This document shows positions 34,905 through 43,353 of a stretch of DNA of 64,000 nt, piece by piece. The stretch's first letter is position 1; each line of letters starts with the position of its first letter. Source of the stretch: DATKCA01 sp035544675. GTDB lineage: Bacteria > Acidobacteriota > Thermoanaerobaculia > Gp7-AA8. The notes under the pieces are model-generated. The model saw nothing but the letters and a program-made list of their open reading frames with translations, was not told the DNA's origin and made no database searches. The DNA lies in the NCBI GenBank assembly GCA_035544675.1, contig DATKCA010000283.1, forward strand, positions 3,183-67,182, written 5' to 3'. The translations under genes were made by a program, and so were the position numbers.

Positions 34905-36886
34905 GCGCGAAGAAGGAGATCGAGAGACTCCGCGCGGAGCTGGAACGGCACAATCGGCTCTACTACGAGGGCAGGCCGGAGATCAGCGACCACGAATTCG
35001 ACCTGCGCCTGCGCCGCCTGCAGGAGCTGGAGGGTCGGCATCCCGAGCTTCATGATCCGAACTCGCCGACGGCGCGCGTCGGCGGAGTGCTGATCGACGA
35101 GTGGAGGACGGTGATCCACGATCCACCGATGCTCTCGATCGAGAACGCGTATTCGCTCGACGAACTGCGCGAGTGGGACGCCCGCGTGCGCCGTGGCCTG
35201 GGCGTGGACGCAGTCGAATACGAGGCCGAGCTGAAAATCGACGGCGTTTCGATCGCCCTGCTCTACGAGGATGGCGTCCTCAAGCGCGGCGCCACTCGCG
35301 GCGACGGGGTGCGCGGCGACGACGTCACGCCGAACGTCCGCACGGTCCGCAATCTCCCTCTCAAGCTCTCCGGATCGAAGGTCAAACGGCTGGAGGTACG
35401 CGGCGAGCTCTTCATCTCCAAGCGGGATTTCGCGAGGCTGAATGAGGAGATGGAGGAAGCGGGAGAAGAGGCGCTCGCCAATCCGCGCAACGCCGCCGCC
35501 GGATCGCTGCGGCAGAAAGACCCGCGGCTCGTCGCCCAGCGCAGGCTCAGCGGCTACGTCTATCACCTCGTCGCCGCGGACGATCGGCGCATCGCCTCGC
35601 AGACCGCGGCCTACGAGCTGCTGGAGAAACTCGGCCTGCCGGCCAATCCGCAGCGAGCGCTCTGTCCGAGTCTGGCCGACGTCGAGGCGTTCATCGCGAA
35701 GTGGCACGAGGAACGGCATTCGCTCGACTTCGAGATCGACGGCATCGTGGTCAAGGTGAATCGCCGCGAGGAGCAGCTCGAGCTCGGCGCGACGTCGAAG
35801 GCGCCGCGGTGGGTGATCGCCTTCAAGTATCCGCCCGAGGCGGCCAGGACGGTGGTGCGCGCGATCAACATGTATGTCGGACGAACCGGGACGGTCACAC
35901 CGGTGGCCGAGTTCGACCCGGTGCGCCTGGGCGGGACCAGGGTCGTCAACGCCTCGCTCCACAACTTCGACGAGCTGGCGCGGAAGGACGTCCGCATCGG
36001 CGACGCGATCGTCGTCGAGAAGGGCGGCGACATCATCCCCAAGGTCGTCGAAGTTCTCACCGCCGCGCGGCCTCGCGGCGCGAGAGCGATCAAACCTCCC
36101 GTTTCCTGCCCGGTCTGCGGCCAGCCGCTGCACCGCTTCGAGGGTGAGGTGGCCGTGCGCTGCATCAACCAGGGGTGTCCGGCCATCGTGCGACAGTCGA
36201 TTACCCACTTCGGCAGCCGGAAGGCCATGGACATCGAGGGTCTCGGCGACCAGACCGTCGCCGCGCTGCTGGAGGCTTCACTGCTGTCCGACTACGCGTC
36301 GGTCTACGAGCTGACCGGGGAGCGGGTGGCGGCGCTCGATCGCAAAGGTGAGAAGTCGGCCCGCAAGCTCATCGAGCAGATCGAGAAGTCCAAGACCAAC
36401 GAGCTGTGGCGGCTGATCTTCGCGCTGGGCATCCGCTTCGTCGGCGAGCGCGCCGCGAAGATTCTCGCCGAGCATTTCCGCTCCATCGACGGACTGATGA
36501 ACGCCACGACCGAGGAGCTGGTCGGAATCCGCGAGATCGGGCCGAAGGTCGCCGAGTCGATCACGTTTTACTTCTCCGTACCGGCCAACCGCGAGCGCGT
36601 GGAGAAGATGAAGCGCCTCGGTCTCTCGCCGGCGCACGTCGCCACCGCCACCGGCGACCGGCTCGCAGGGAAGAGTGTCGTCGTCACGGGGACGCTCTCG
36701 CGTTTCTCTCGCGACGAGATTCACCGGCTGATCGAGCGGGAGGGTGGGAAACCGTCGGGATCGGTCTCCTCGAAGACGGCCTACCTCGTCGCCGGCGAGG
36801 CGGCCGGGTCGAAGCTGGAAAAGGCCAGGTCCCTGGGCGTCCCTGTGTTGTCGGAAGACGAGCTCGTCGCCATGCTCGAGGCCTGA
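34901..36886 (+). CDS. ligA: NAD-dependent DNA ligase
   Basis: A 661-residue ligase that seals nicks in replication and repair. The nucleotidyl Lys is in ELKIDGVSI (KxDG). The OB fold and the Cys4 zinc site follow (CPVCGQPL... CINQGCP, spacing C-x2-C-x14-C-x4-C), then helix-hairpin-helix repeats (IRFVGERAAKILAEHF, VGIREIGPKVAESI) and a C-terminal BRCT domain (about 590-661). Length is normal. The start overlaps the preceding gene by 4 nt; the 462-nt open frame upstream is a shadow. Confidence 0.96.
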   Translation: MSAKKEIERLRAELERHNRLYYEGRPEISDHEFDLRLRRLQELEGRHPELHDPNSPTARVGGVLIDEWRTVIHDPPMLSIENAYSLDELREWDARVRRGLGVDAVEYEAELKIDGVSIALLYEDGVLKRGATRGDGVRGDDVTPNVRTVRNLPLKLSGSKVKRLEVRGELFISKRDFARLNEEMEEAGEEALANPRNAAAGSLRQKDPRLVAQRRLSGYVYHLVAADDRRIASQTAAYELLEKLGLPANPQRALCPSLADVEAFIAKWHEERHSLDFEIDGIVVKVNRREEQLELGATSKAPRWVIAFKYPPEAARTVVRAINMYVGRTGTVTPVAEFDPVRLGGTRVVNASLHNFDELARKDVRIGDAIVVEKGGDIIPKVVEVLTAARPRGARAIKPPVSCPVCGQPLHRFEGEVAVRCINQGCPAIVRQSITHFGSRKAMDIEGLGDQTVAALLEASLLSDYASVYELTGERVAALDRKGEKSARKLIEQIEKSKTNELWRLIFALGIRFVGERAAKILAEHFRSIDGLMNATTEELVGIREIGPKVAESITFYFSVPANRERVEKMKRLGLSPAHVATATGDRLAGKSVVVTGTLSRFSRDEIHRLIEREGGKPSGSVSSKTAYLVAGEAAGSKLEKARSLGVPVLSEDELVAMLEA

Positions 36887-36896
36887 GTGCGTCCCC

Positions 36897-36917
36897 CCGA
36901 GGCCCGAGGCCCGAGGC
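36897..36917. repeat. Three tandem CCGAGGC heptamers between convergent genes
   Basis: Three 7-bp units (CCGAGGC, the complement form of GCCTCGG) lie between the ligA stop and the stop of the minus-strand SurA-like gene. They sit where a bidirectional terminator would be expected but have no inverted partner. Confidence 0.7.
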
Positions 36918-36921
36918 CCCG

Positions 36922-37554
36922 TTACCGCCAGGCGTAGACGTCCACGTTCGCACGTTGCCGGAGCTGGTCCGTCCAGCGCGCAATGTCGTCCTGCAGCTTT
37001 GTCGAGCGCATCAGCGTCCGGATCTCCTCGCGGACCTGGCCGAGAGGCGGGACGGAGAGACCGCGCTGGCGACGCTGCCGTGTCCATGGGCCGGCGTAAT
37101 ACGCCTCGATCTCCTCGTTCGGGATGAAGATCAGCGGCGCAAACCGCTCCTGGATGTACGCCTCGACCTGGAGCTGCCGCTTGATCAGGGCGCGCAGCTC
37201 GTCCAGAGCGAGCTCGGCGCGGGTGAGTGCCGCGTCGAACTCCTCGGCCGAGGCGAAGCGACCCTGAATCTCGGTGAGGCGCGCCTCGATCGAGTCGCGG
37301 GGGATGTCCTGCGCGCCGAACCGCTCCACGTCGCGGAACCGCAGGAGCTGGGCGATGAGGAGGTCGAGGACGTCGCGTCGATGATCGTCCTCATCCGCGC
37401 TGCTCCGCGGGAAGAAGCGCAGCTCGACCATCTGCGACACCTCGGACACGGTCAATACCTGCCGGTCGATGATGGCCGCGATGCGATCGACCGTCACGCC
37501 AGAGCTCGCCTGGGCGAGCAGCAGCGAGAGCATTCCGAGGAACAGCTTTCTCAT
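36922..37554 (-). CDS. SurA N-domain-like periplasmic protein without PPIase domain
   Basis: A 210-residue exported protein. Signal peptide residues 1-18 (MRKLFLGMLSLLLAQASSG) are followed by VDRIAAIIDRQVLTVSEVSQMVELR, a signature of the SurA N-terminal chaperone domain. The rest is helical (REEIRTLMRSTKLQDDIARWTDQLRQRANVDVYAW). The parvulin isomerase domain is absent, so it may be a chaperone only. It diverges from hrcA with an 85-bp gap that contains the CIRCE operator, so it may respond to the same stress signal. The ATG at 37554 was chosen for the signal peptide. Confidence 0.75.
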   Translation of the reverse strand: MRKLFLGMLSLLLAQASSGVTVDRIAAIIDRQVLTVSEVSQMVELRFFPRSSADEDDHRRDVLDLLIAQLLRFRDVERFGAQDIPRDSIEARLTEIQGRFASAEEFDAALTRAELALDELRALIKRQLQVEAYIQERFAPLIFIPNEEIEAYYAGPWTRQRRQRGLSVPPLGQVREEIRTLMRSTKLQDDIARWTDQLRQRANVDVYAWR

Positions 37555-37568
37555 TGAAATCGTTAACC

Positions 37569-37597
37569 TTGACACTCTCGAGTGCAATTTCTACTCT
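37569..37597 (+). promoter_or_regulatory. hrcA promoter
   Basis: TTGACA (37569-37574) and TACTCT (37592-37597) with 17-nt spacing. Transcription would start around 37604, just inside the CIRCE operator. TTGACACTC-TC-GAGTGCAA (37569-37587) overlays the -35 and contains the CACTC/GAGTG half-sites of CIRCE at the wrong spacing. Confidence 0.6.
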
Positions 37598-37601
37598 GGA
37601 C

Positions 37602-37628
37602 TTGGCGCTCCCGCCGCCAGACTGCTAA
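37602..37628 (+). promoter_or_regulatory. CIRCE operator (HrcA binding site)
   Basis: TTGGCGCTC-N9-GACTGCTAA matches the CIRCE consensus TTAGCACTC-N9-GAGTGCTAA at 15 of 18 arm positions with the exact 9-nt spacer. It begins near the predicted transcript start and ends 11 nt before the hrcA ATG. HrcA would therefore repress its own operon here. Confidence 0.85.
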
Positions 37629-37639
37629 CGACTGACCGA

Positions 37640-38713
37640 ATGGTTCGAAAACTGGAGCTTCACGACGATGGTCTCGACAATCGCGCTCGCGAGGTGCTGC
37701 GAGAGATCATCCTGCAGCATATCGCGAGCGGCGAGGCGATCAGCTCGCGCTCGCTGGCCAGGTGTGGCCGTTTTCACCTCTCGCCGGCCAGTCTGCGCAA
37801 CGTCATGGCCGACCTCGAGGATCTCGGATACCTCCAGCAGCCGCACACCTCGGCAGGACGGGTGCCCACCGACCGCGGCTACCGCTTCTTCATCGACTAT
37901 CTGATGAAGGAGCGCTTCCTCACGATGGAGGAGCGGAGCGCCATCGATGAGCAGGTCAGCCACGCCAGCCAGATCGAGGACGTGATGCAGCTGGCCTCGC
38001 GCCTGCTGTCGAAGATGAGCGACCAGGTCGGCCTGGTCTTCATGCCCACGCTGCTCCAGTTCGCCATCCGCAGCATCGACTTCGTCCTGGTCACCGAGAC
38101 GAAGATCATGTGCATCATCGTCGGCTCGAACGGCGTGGTGGTGAACAAGCTCATCGACACGCGGATGCCGTTCACGCGGGACGAGCTCGAGAAGATCAGC
38201 CGCTTCATCACCTTGGAGTTCAGCGGGATGACGCTGGATGCGATCCGCCGGCGGCTGATCCGCCTGACGGAAGACGAGCGCGCCCAGCATGATGCGATGC
38301 TGCAGAAGACGATTTCCCTCGGCATCGAGGCCGTCAACGACGTCGTGCCCGTGGAGCACGAGCTGTACGTGGAGGGCGCGGAGTCGATCCTGACCAAGCC
38401 GGAGTTCGCCGACGCCAGCTCGCTCCGCAAGACGTTCCTTGCGCTGCAGGAGAAAGAGAAGCTGATTCACGTCCTCGAGCGGTTTCTCGAGGAGGACGGG
38501 CTGCAGATCCTCATCGGCTCGGAGAGCGACTTCACGCAGGTGCACAACTTCAGCATCGTGGCCCGCCGTTATGGAACCGCCTCTGCACCACTGGGCATGG
38601 TCGGTATCATCGGGCCGATGCGCATGGAGTACGCGCGCATGGCACCGCTCGTCGATTATCTCGGCCGCGCGCTCAGTCGCAAGATCGAGGAGGAACAGGA
38701 GTACAAGAACTGA
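37640..38713 (+). CDS. hrcA: Heat-inducible transcription repressor HrcA
   Basis: A 357-residue repressor of the class I heat-shock genes that binds CIRCE when GroE is free. An N-terminal winged helix (about residues 15-75) has SLARCGRFHLSPASLRNVMADLEDLGYLQQPHTSAGRVPTDRGYRFFIDYL, the family signature. The C-terminal domain is GAF-like with GSESDFTQVHNFSIVARRYG and IGPMRMEYARMAPLVDYLGRALS. The ATG at 37640 follows the CIRCE operator. Its stop overlaps the grpE start by 1 nt. It leads the hrcA-grpE-dnaK-dnaJ operon. Confidence 0.95.
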   Translation: MVRKLELHDDGLDNRAREVLREIILQHIASGEAISSRSLARCGRFHLSPASLRNVMADLEDLGYLQQPHTSAGRVPTDRGYRFFIDYLMKERFLTMEERSAIDEQVSHASQIEDVMQLASRLLSKMSDQVGLVFMPTLLQFAIRSIDFVLVTETKIMCIIVGSNGVVVNKLIDTRMPFTRDELEKISRFITLEFSGMTLDAIRRRLIRLTEDERAQHDAMLQKTISLGIEAVNDVVPVEHELYVEGAESILTKPEFADASSLRKTFLALQEKEKLIHVLERFLEEDGLQILIGSESDFTQVHNFSIVARRYGTASAPLGMVGIIGPMRMEYARMAPLVDYLGRALSRKIEEEQEYKN

Positions 38714-39333
38714 TGGCAGACCAAAAGAGCACGCCGAACCCGGACGACGACAGCTACGTGATCGAAGACACGGGCGACACCGTCGAGGAGATCGAGCACG
38801 AAATGGAGATGGCCGCGCAGGAGGCCGACGATACGCTGAGCCGGAGCCCCGTCGCGGAGGAGACTGCCGCGCCGCCGGGAACACCCCAGGAGCCGGACCA
38901 GTGGAAGAACCGCTACGTCCGCACGCTGGCGGACTTCGAGAACTTCCGCAAGCGGACCGAGCGCGAGAAAACCGACTTCTTCCGTTACGCGCTGGCCGGG
39001 ACGATGAAGGATCTCCTTCCCATTCTCGACAACTTCGACCGGGCCCTCGATCACGCCGAGGAGGGTGACGACTTCCACAAGGGCGTGCTGATGATCTACA
39101 AGCAGCTCTGGGATGTCCTGCAGCGTTCCGGCCTCCGCCCGATCGAGGAGTCGGGGGTTCCCTTCGATCCGAACGTCCATGAGGCGGTCGTCCGGGAGGA
39201 GGATCCTTCGGTACCGAGCCATACCGTCACCGCGGTGATGCAGAAGGGCTACTTCATCCACGACCGCGTGCTGCGGCCAGCCCTGGTGAAGGTGGCCGTG
39301 GGCGGTCCGGAACGGCGCGATGATGTACAGTAA
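38713..39333 (+). CDS. grpE: Nucleotide-exchange factor GrpE
   Basis: A 206-residue DnaK cofactor that drives ADP release. An acidic N-terminal region of about 60 residues is followed by the coiled coil and the four-helix/beta-wing part with NRYVRTLADFENFRKRTEREK, LPILDNFDRAL and FDPNVHEAV. The order in the operon is the classical hrcA-grpE-dnaK-dnaJ. Confidence 0.95.
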   Translation: MADQKSTPNPDDDSYVIEDTGDTVEEIEHEMEMAAQEADDTLSRSPVAEETAAPPGTPQEPDQWKNRYVRTLADFENFRKRTEREKTDFFRYALAGTMKDLLPILDNFDRALDHAEEGDDFHKGVLMIYKQLWDVLQRSGLRPIEESGVPFDPNVHEAVVREEDPSVPSHTVTAVMQKGYFIHDRVLRPALVKVAVGGPERRDDVQ

Positions 39334-39370
39334 CGGAACAAACAGAACGCCCAGCTGTTAGCCAAGCCCA

Positions 39371-41206
39371 ATGCCGAAAATCCTCGGAATCGATCTCGGC
39401 ACGACGAATTCGTGCGTGGCCGTCGTCGACGTGACGACGCCGCAGGTCATCCCCAACCGGGAGGGCAGCCGCACGACTCCGTCCGTGGTCGGCTTCACCG
39501 AAGACGGCGAGCGTCTGGTCGGCCAGATCGCCAAGCGCCAGGCCATCACGAACCCGTTCAATACCGTCTTCGCGATCAAGCGGCTCATCGGGCGGAAGTT
39601 CGATTCAGACGAGGTCGCCCACGCCAAGAAGATCCTGCCGTACCAGATCGTCCCGGCCACCAACGGCGACGTCAAGGTAAAGATCCGCGACCGCGATTAT
39701 TCGCCGGAAGAGGTCTCCGCGTTCGTGCTGATGGAGATCAAGTCCTTTGCCGAGGAGTTCCTGGGCGAGGAGATCACCGAGGCGATCATCACGGTGCCGG
39801 CCTACTTCAGCGACTCGCAGCGCCAGGCCACGCGTGACGCGGGCAAGATCGCAGGTCTGGAAGTGCTGCGCATCATCAACGAGCCGACCGCCGCCGCGCT
39901 GGCGTACGGGCTGGACAACCGCCAGAACCAGATCATCGCCGTGTACGACCTGGGGGGCGGCACGTTCGACATCTCCATCCTCAAGCTGGAGGAGGGCCTC
40001 TTCGAAGTGCTCTCCACCTCCGGCGACACGTACCTGGGCGGCGAAGACTTCGACAAGCGGATCATGGATTGGCTGATCGAAGGGTTCAAGCGCGACACCG
40101 GCATCGACCTCACCGAAGACCGGATGGCGTTGCAGCGCCTCAAGGAGGCGTCGGAGCGGGCCAAGTGCGAGCTGTCCATCACCGCCGAGAGCCGCATCAC
40201 GCTCCCGTTCATCTCCGCCGACGCCTCGGGACCGAAGCATCTGAACAACGTCCTGACCCGTCACGACTTCGAGCGGATGGTCGCTGACCTGATCCAGAAG
40301 ACGATCGACCCGGTCAACGACGCTCTCAAGCAGGCCGGGCTGAAGCCCGGACAGGTCGACGAGGTGGTGCTGGTAGGCGGACAGACCCGCATGCCCAAGG
40401 TCATCGAGGCCGTGCAGGCCGTGTTCGGCAAGGAGCCGAACCGCAACATCAACCCGGACGAGGTGGTGGCGGTGGGCGCGGCGATCCAGGGCGGCATTCT
40501 GCGCGGCGACATCAAGGACATGGTCCTGCTCGACATCACGCCTCTGTCGCTCGGCATCGAGACGCACGGCGGCCTCTTCACCAAGCTGATCGAGCGCAAC
40601 GCCACGATTCCCACCAAGAACTCGCTGATCTTCACCACGGTCGCCGACAACCAGAGCAAGGTGCAGGTTCACGTGCTGCAGGGTGAACGCGAGTTCGCAC
40701 GCGAGAACAACTCCCTCGGCAAGTTCGACATGGTCGGCATCCCCCCCGCCCCGCGCGGCGTGCCCCAGATCGAGGTCACCTTCGCGCTCGATTCCAACGG
40801 CATCGTCAACGTCACTGCGCGCGATCAGGCCACCGGGCAGTCGCAGGGCGTGCAGATCAACCCGGCCGGCGGCCTCAGCAAAGACGAGATCGATCGCATC
40901 ATCAACGAGGCCACCGAGCATTCCCGCACGGACGCGGCACGCCGCGACATCCGGGTCGTGCAGAACAAGCTCGAGGGCATGATCTACACCAACGAGAAAG
41001 TCTTTCGCGAGTTCGGCAAGCTTCTCAGCGAGGCCGACCGCGACAGAGTCGGCAGCGCGATCGCGCGCGCCAAGGAGCTGGTCAACTCCGAGGAGAAGCA
41101 GGTGCTCAGCGACGCAATCTTCAATCTGCAGAACGCGTCCCGCATCCTGACCAGCGTCATGCTTTACAACCCCGTGAAGATGGGCGCGCCGACCGATCCC
41201 TCCTAG
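39371..41206 (+). CDS. dnaK: Chaperone DnaK (Hsp70)
   Basis: A 611-residue Hsp70. The ATPase domain has GIDLGTTNSCVA, VYDLGGGTFDISIL and VVLVGGQTRMPKV; the substrate domain has LLDITPLSLGIETHGG and NPAGGLSKDEIDRI. It ends at YNPVKMGAPTDPS and lacks the long acidic tail with the EEV(K/D)-like end of most bacterial DnaK proteins, being about 25 residues shorter than E. coli DnaK. It lies 37 nt after grpE; no second CIRCE is seen in that gap. Confidence 0.97.
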   Translation: MPKILGIDLGTTNSCVAVVDVTTPQVIPNREGSRTTPSVVGFTEDGERLVGQIAKRQAITNPFNTVFAIKRLIGRKFDSDEVAHAKKILPYQIVPATNGDVKVKIRDRDYSPEEVSAFVLMEIKSFAEEFLGEEITEAIITVPAYFSDSQRQATRDAGKIAGLEVLRIINEPTAAALAYGLDNRQNQIIAVYDLGGGTFDISILKLEEGLFEVLSTSGDTYLGGEDFDKRIMDWLIEGFKRDTGIDLTEDRMALQRLKEASERAKCELSITAESRITLPFISADASGPKHLNNVLTRHDFERMVADLIQKTIDPVNDALKQAGLKPGQVDEVVLVGGQTRMPKVIEAVQAVFGKEPNRNINPDEVVAVGAAIQGGILRGDIKDMVLLDITPLSLGIETHGGLFTKLIERNATIPTKNSLIFTTVADNQSKVQVHVLQGEREFARENNSLGKFDMVGIPPAPRGVPQIEVTFALDSNGIVNVTARDQATGQSQGVQINPAGGLSKDEIDRIINEATEHSRTDAARRDIRVVQNKLEGMIYTNEKVFREFGKLLSEADRDRVGSAIARAKELVNSEEKQVLSDAIFNLQNASRILTSVMLYNPVKMGAPTDPS

Positions 41207-41228
41207 TGGCCTGTAACGGAGAAAGTCC

Positions 41229-42344
41229 ATGGCCACAGTCGAAAAGCGCGATTACTACGAAGTACTCGGTGTGGAACGGGGCTCGAGCCTCGACGACATC
41301 AAGAAGGCTTACCGCAAGCTCGCAGTCAGGTTCCACCCTGACAAGAACCCCAACGATCCCACCGCCGAGGAGAGATTCAAGGAGGCCGCCGAGGCGTACG
41401 GCGTCCTCTCCGACGAGGAGAAGCGCTCACGATACGACCGGTTCGGCCACTCCGGCCTCGGCGGCATGGGCGGATTCGATCCCAACCAGTTCGCCGACTT
41501 CGGCGACATCCTCGGCGACCTGTTCGGCTTCGGAGACTTCTTTGGAGCGGGACGCCGCCGCTCCAATCGTCCGGCCCGTGGGAATGACCTGCGCTACGAC
41601 CTCGAGCTCGCGTTCGAGGACGCCGCTTTCGGCAGGGAAGTGACGCTCGACGTCCCGCGCGTCATCACGTGCGTTGCGTGCGACGGCTCGGGCGCCAAAC
41701 CGGGGACGCAGCCGGTGACGTGCGGCGGGTGCGCGGGGCGCGGCCAGATCCGCTTCTCACAAGGCTTCTTCGCGGTGGCGCGCACGTGCCCGCAGTGCGG
41801 CGGAGCGGGGAAGGTCATCAAGGATCCCTGCGCGGCCTGCTCCGGCGCCGGACGCGTCCGCGAGGAGAAGAAGATCTCCGTCAAGATCCCCGCCGGCGTC
41901 GACGACGGGTCGAGACTGCGAGTCGCCGGCGAAGGGGAGTCGGGCTACAACGGCGGGCCGGCCGGCGACCTGTACGTGTTCATCACGGTCGGGGAGCATC
42001 CGAAGTTCACTCGTCGCGACTACGACATTCATTCCGAGCAGAGCCTGAGCGTCACCCAGGCCACGCTCGGAGCGGACGTGAAGACCTCCACGATCGACGG
42101 AGAAGAGACGCTGAAGATTCCCGCAGGCACCCAACCCAACCAGGTGTTCCGCCTGCGCGGGAAAGGGGTGCAGTTCCTCGACGGCAGCGGACGCGGCGAT
42201 CACTACGTGCACGTGACCGTGCGAGTGCCGCCCTCGTTGTCGGACCAGCAGCGCAGCCTCTACGAGGAGCTGGCCAGGCTCGACGGCGAGAATCCGCCGG
42301 AGCGTGGAGTGCTGGACAAGGTCAAGGACTTCTTCACCACCTAG
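41229..42344 (+). CDS. dnaJ: Chaperone DnaJ (Hsp40)
   Basis: A 371-residue class A J-protein. The J domain (about 5-70) has HPD in RFHPDKNPND. The G/F region follows (SGLGGMGGFDPN). Four zinc motifs are CVACDGSG, CGGCAGRG, CPQCGGAG and CAACSGAG. C-terminal domains I and II bind substrate. It stimulates DnaK ATPase. A 12-bp heptamer hairpin follows its stop. Confidence 0.97.
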   Translation: MATVEKRDYYEVLGVERGSSLDDIKKAYRKLAVRFHPDKNPNDPTAEERFKEAAEAYGVLSDEEKRSRYDRFGHSGLGGMGGFDPNQFADFGDILGDLFGFGDFFGAGRRRSNRPARGNDLRYDLELAFEDAAFGREVTLDVPRVITCVACDGSGAKPGTQPVTCGGCAGRGQIRFSQGFFAVARTCPQCGGAGKVIKDPCAACSGAGRVREEKKISVKIPAGVDDGSRLRVAGEGESGYNGGPAGDLYVFITVGEHPKFTRRDYDIHSEQSLSVTQATLGADVKTSTIDGEETLKIPAGTQPNQVFRLRGKGVQFLDGSGRGDHYVHVTVRVPPSLSDQQRSLYEELARLDGENPPERGVLDKVKDFFTT

Positions 42345-42359
42345 CGTGTGGCAGGCCTC

Positions 42360-42386
42360 GGGCCTCGGGCCCCAGGCCCGAGGCCC
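42360..42386. terminator. 12-bp hairpin of GGCCTCG heptamers between convergent genes
   Basis: GGGCCTCGGGCC (42360-42371) pairs with GGCCCGAGGCCC (42375-42386) around a 3-nt loop. A further GGCCTCG unit precedes it at 42354. It sits between the dnaJ stop and the convergent TPR gene stop and can serve both strands. No strong U-run follows. Confidence 0.8.
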
Positions 42387-42393
42387 CATTCGA

Positions 42394-43221
42394 TTACTTC
42401 TTGCTCGTGGTCGTGGCCGAGAGTTGCCGCTCTGCCTCGCGCTGAAGGGAGAGGTACTCGCTCATTTCCGGCGCGTTGCGCGGCAGCTCGTTCACGCGCT
42501 GCGAGATCTCGAGTGCATTCTTGGCGCATTCCCAGTTCTGCAGCCGCATGTGCGACCGGGCAATGTGGAAGTACGGGTAGTAGTCGATCAGCCACATCCC
42601 GTACATGCGGGCCTGCTTCTGCGGGTTGGGGCGGGTGGCCACGGCGTCGATGAAATGCGTCAGTGCCCGCGGATAGTCGCCCTTGCGCTCCAGCTGCAGG
42701 CCGAGCTCGTAGTTCGCGTACCACGGCGCATTCCGAAGATTCGTATCGGCCGGCAGGTCGCACCGCGACAGCACGTCGTTCCGAAGCAGGTTGAACTCCG
42801 CCTCGGTCAGCACGGGCGGCTTGTCCGAATACGTGGCGAAGGCCGGACGGCCGTAGCGCGCATTCGCGTCCCCCCGCAGCAGGAGCTGGTAGGCGACCAG
42901 CAGCGGCCGGCCGACCTCGCTCCTGGCCGCGACTCCGGACGTCTCCGCGAGAGCGAGCTGCTGGCGCGCCTTTTCGATGTTCCCGCTCATCTGATGGGCG
43001 ATCGCCAGGTAGAGATGCGGGAGGTAATCGGTGTACTGCTGAGGACGCGCCGGGACCTGCACCCCCTCGCGCGGCCGTTCCGCCAACGCGCTCTGGAGAT
43101 GTGGAATCGCCGCCGCGGCCTGCCCTTCCTGAATCAGGCGGACCCCGCGCTCGTAGTGGTCATACCAGGCTCCCTGAGTCGATGCTGCCGACAGCACTAC
43201 GGCCAGAAAGATTGCGTGCAT
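42394..43221 (-). CDS. Exported TPR-like protein
   Basis: A 275-residue protein with a short signal peptide (MHAIFLAVVLSAASTQG|AW) and helical repeats of TPR type (YERGVRLIQEGQAAAAIPHLQSAL, HLYLAIAHQMSGNIEKARQQLALAE, NYELGLQLERKGDYPRALTHFIDAV, HIARSHMRLQNWECAKNALEISQRV). It is probably a periplasmic scaffold. A TAAGGAGAG ribosome site precedes the ATG. It diverges from prmA and has no partner gene in cis. Confidence 0.78.
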   Translation of the reverse strand: MHAIFLAVVLSAASTQGAWYDHYERGVRLIQEGQAAAAIPHLQSALAERPREGVQVPARPQQYTDYLPHLYLAIAHQMSGNIEKARQQLALAETSGVAARSEVGRPLLVAYQLLLRGDANARYGRPAFATYSDKPPVLTEAEFNLLRNDVLSRCDLPADTNLRNAPWYANYELGLQLERKGDYPRALTHFIDAVATRPNPQKQARMYGMWLIDYYPYFHIARSHMRLQNWECAKNALEISQRVNELPRNAPEMSEYLSLQREAERQLSATTTSKK

Positions 43222-43353
43222 GTGCTCTCCTTAGTTCGTGAACGATGGATTCTACCGCTGGCAAAGTTGGTCGCCGCTCAGGGATCCGCTGTGATCCCCA
43301 TCAATTCGGGAGAGCATCGGTAGGATCGAGGTTCCCTAGGGGCCCCTGACATC

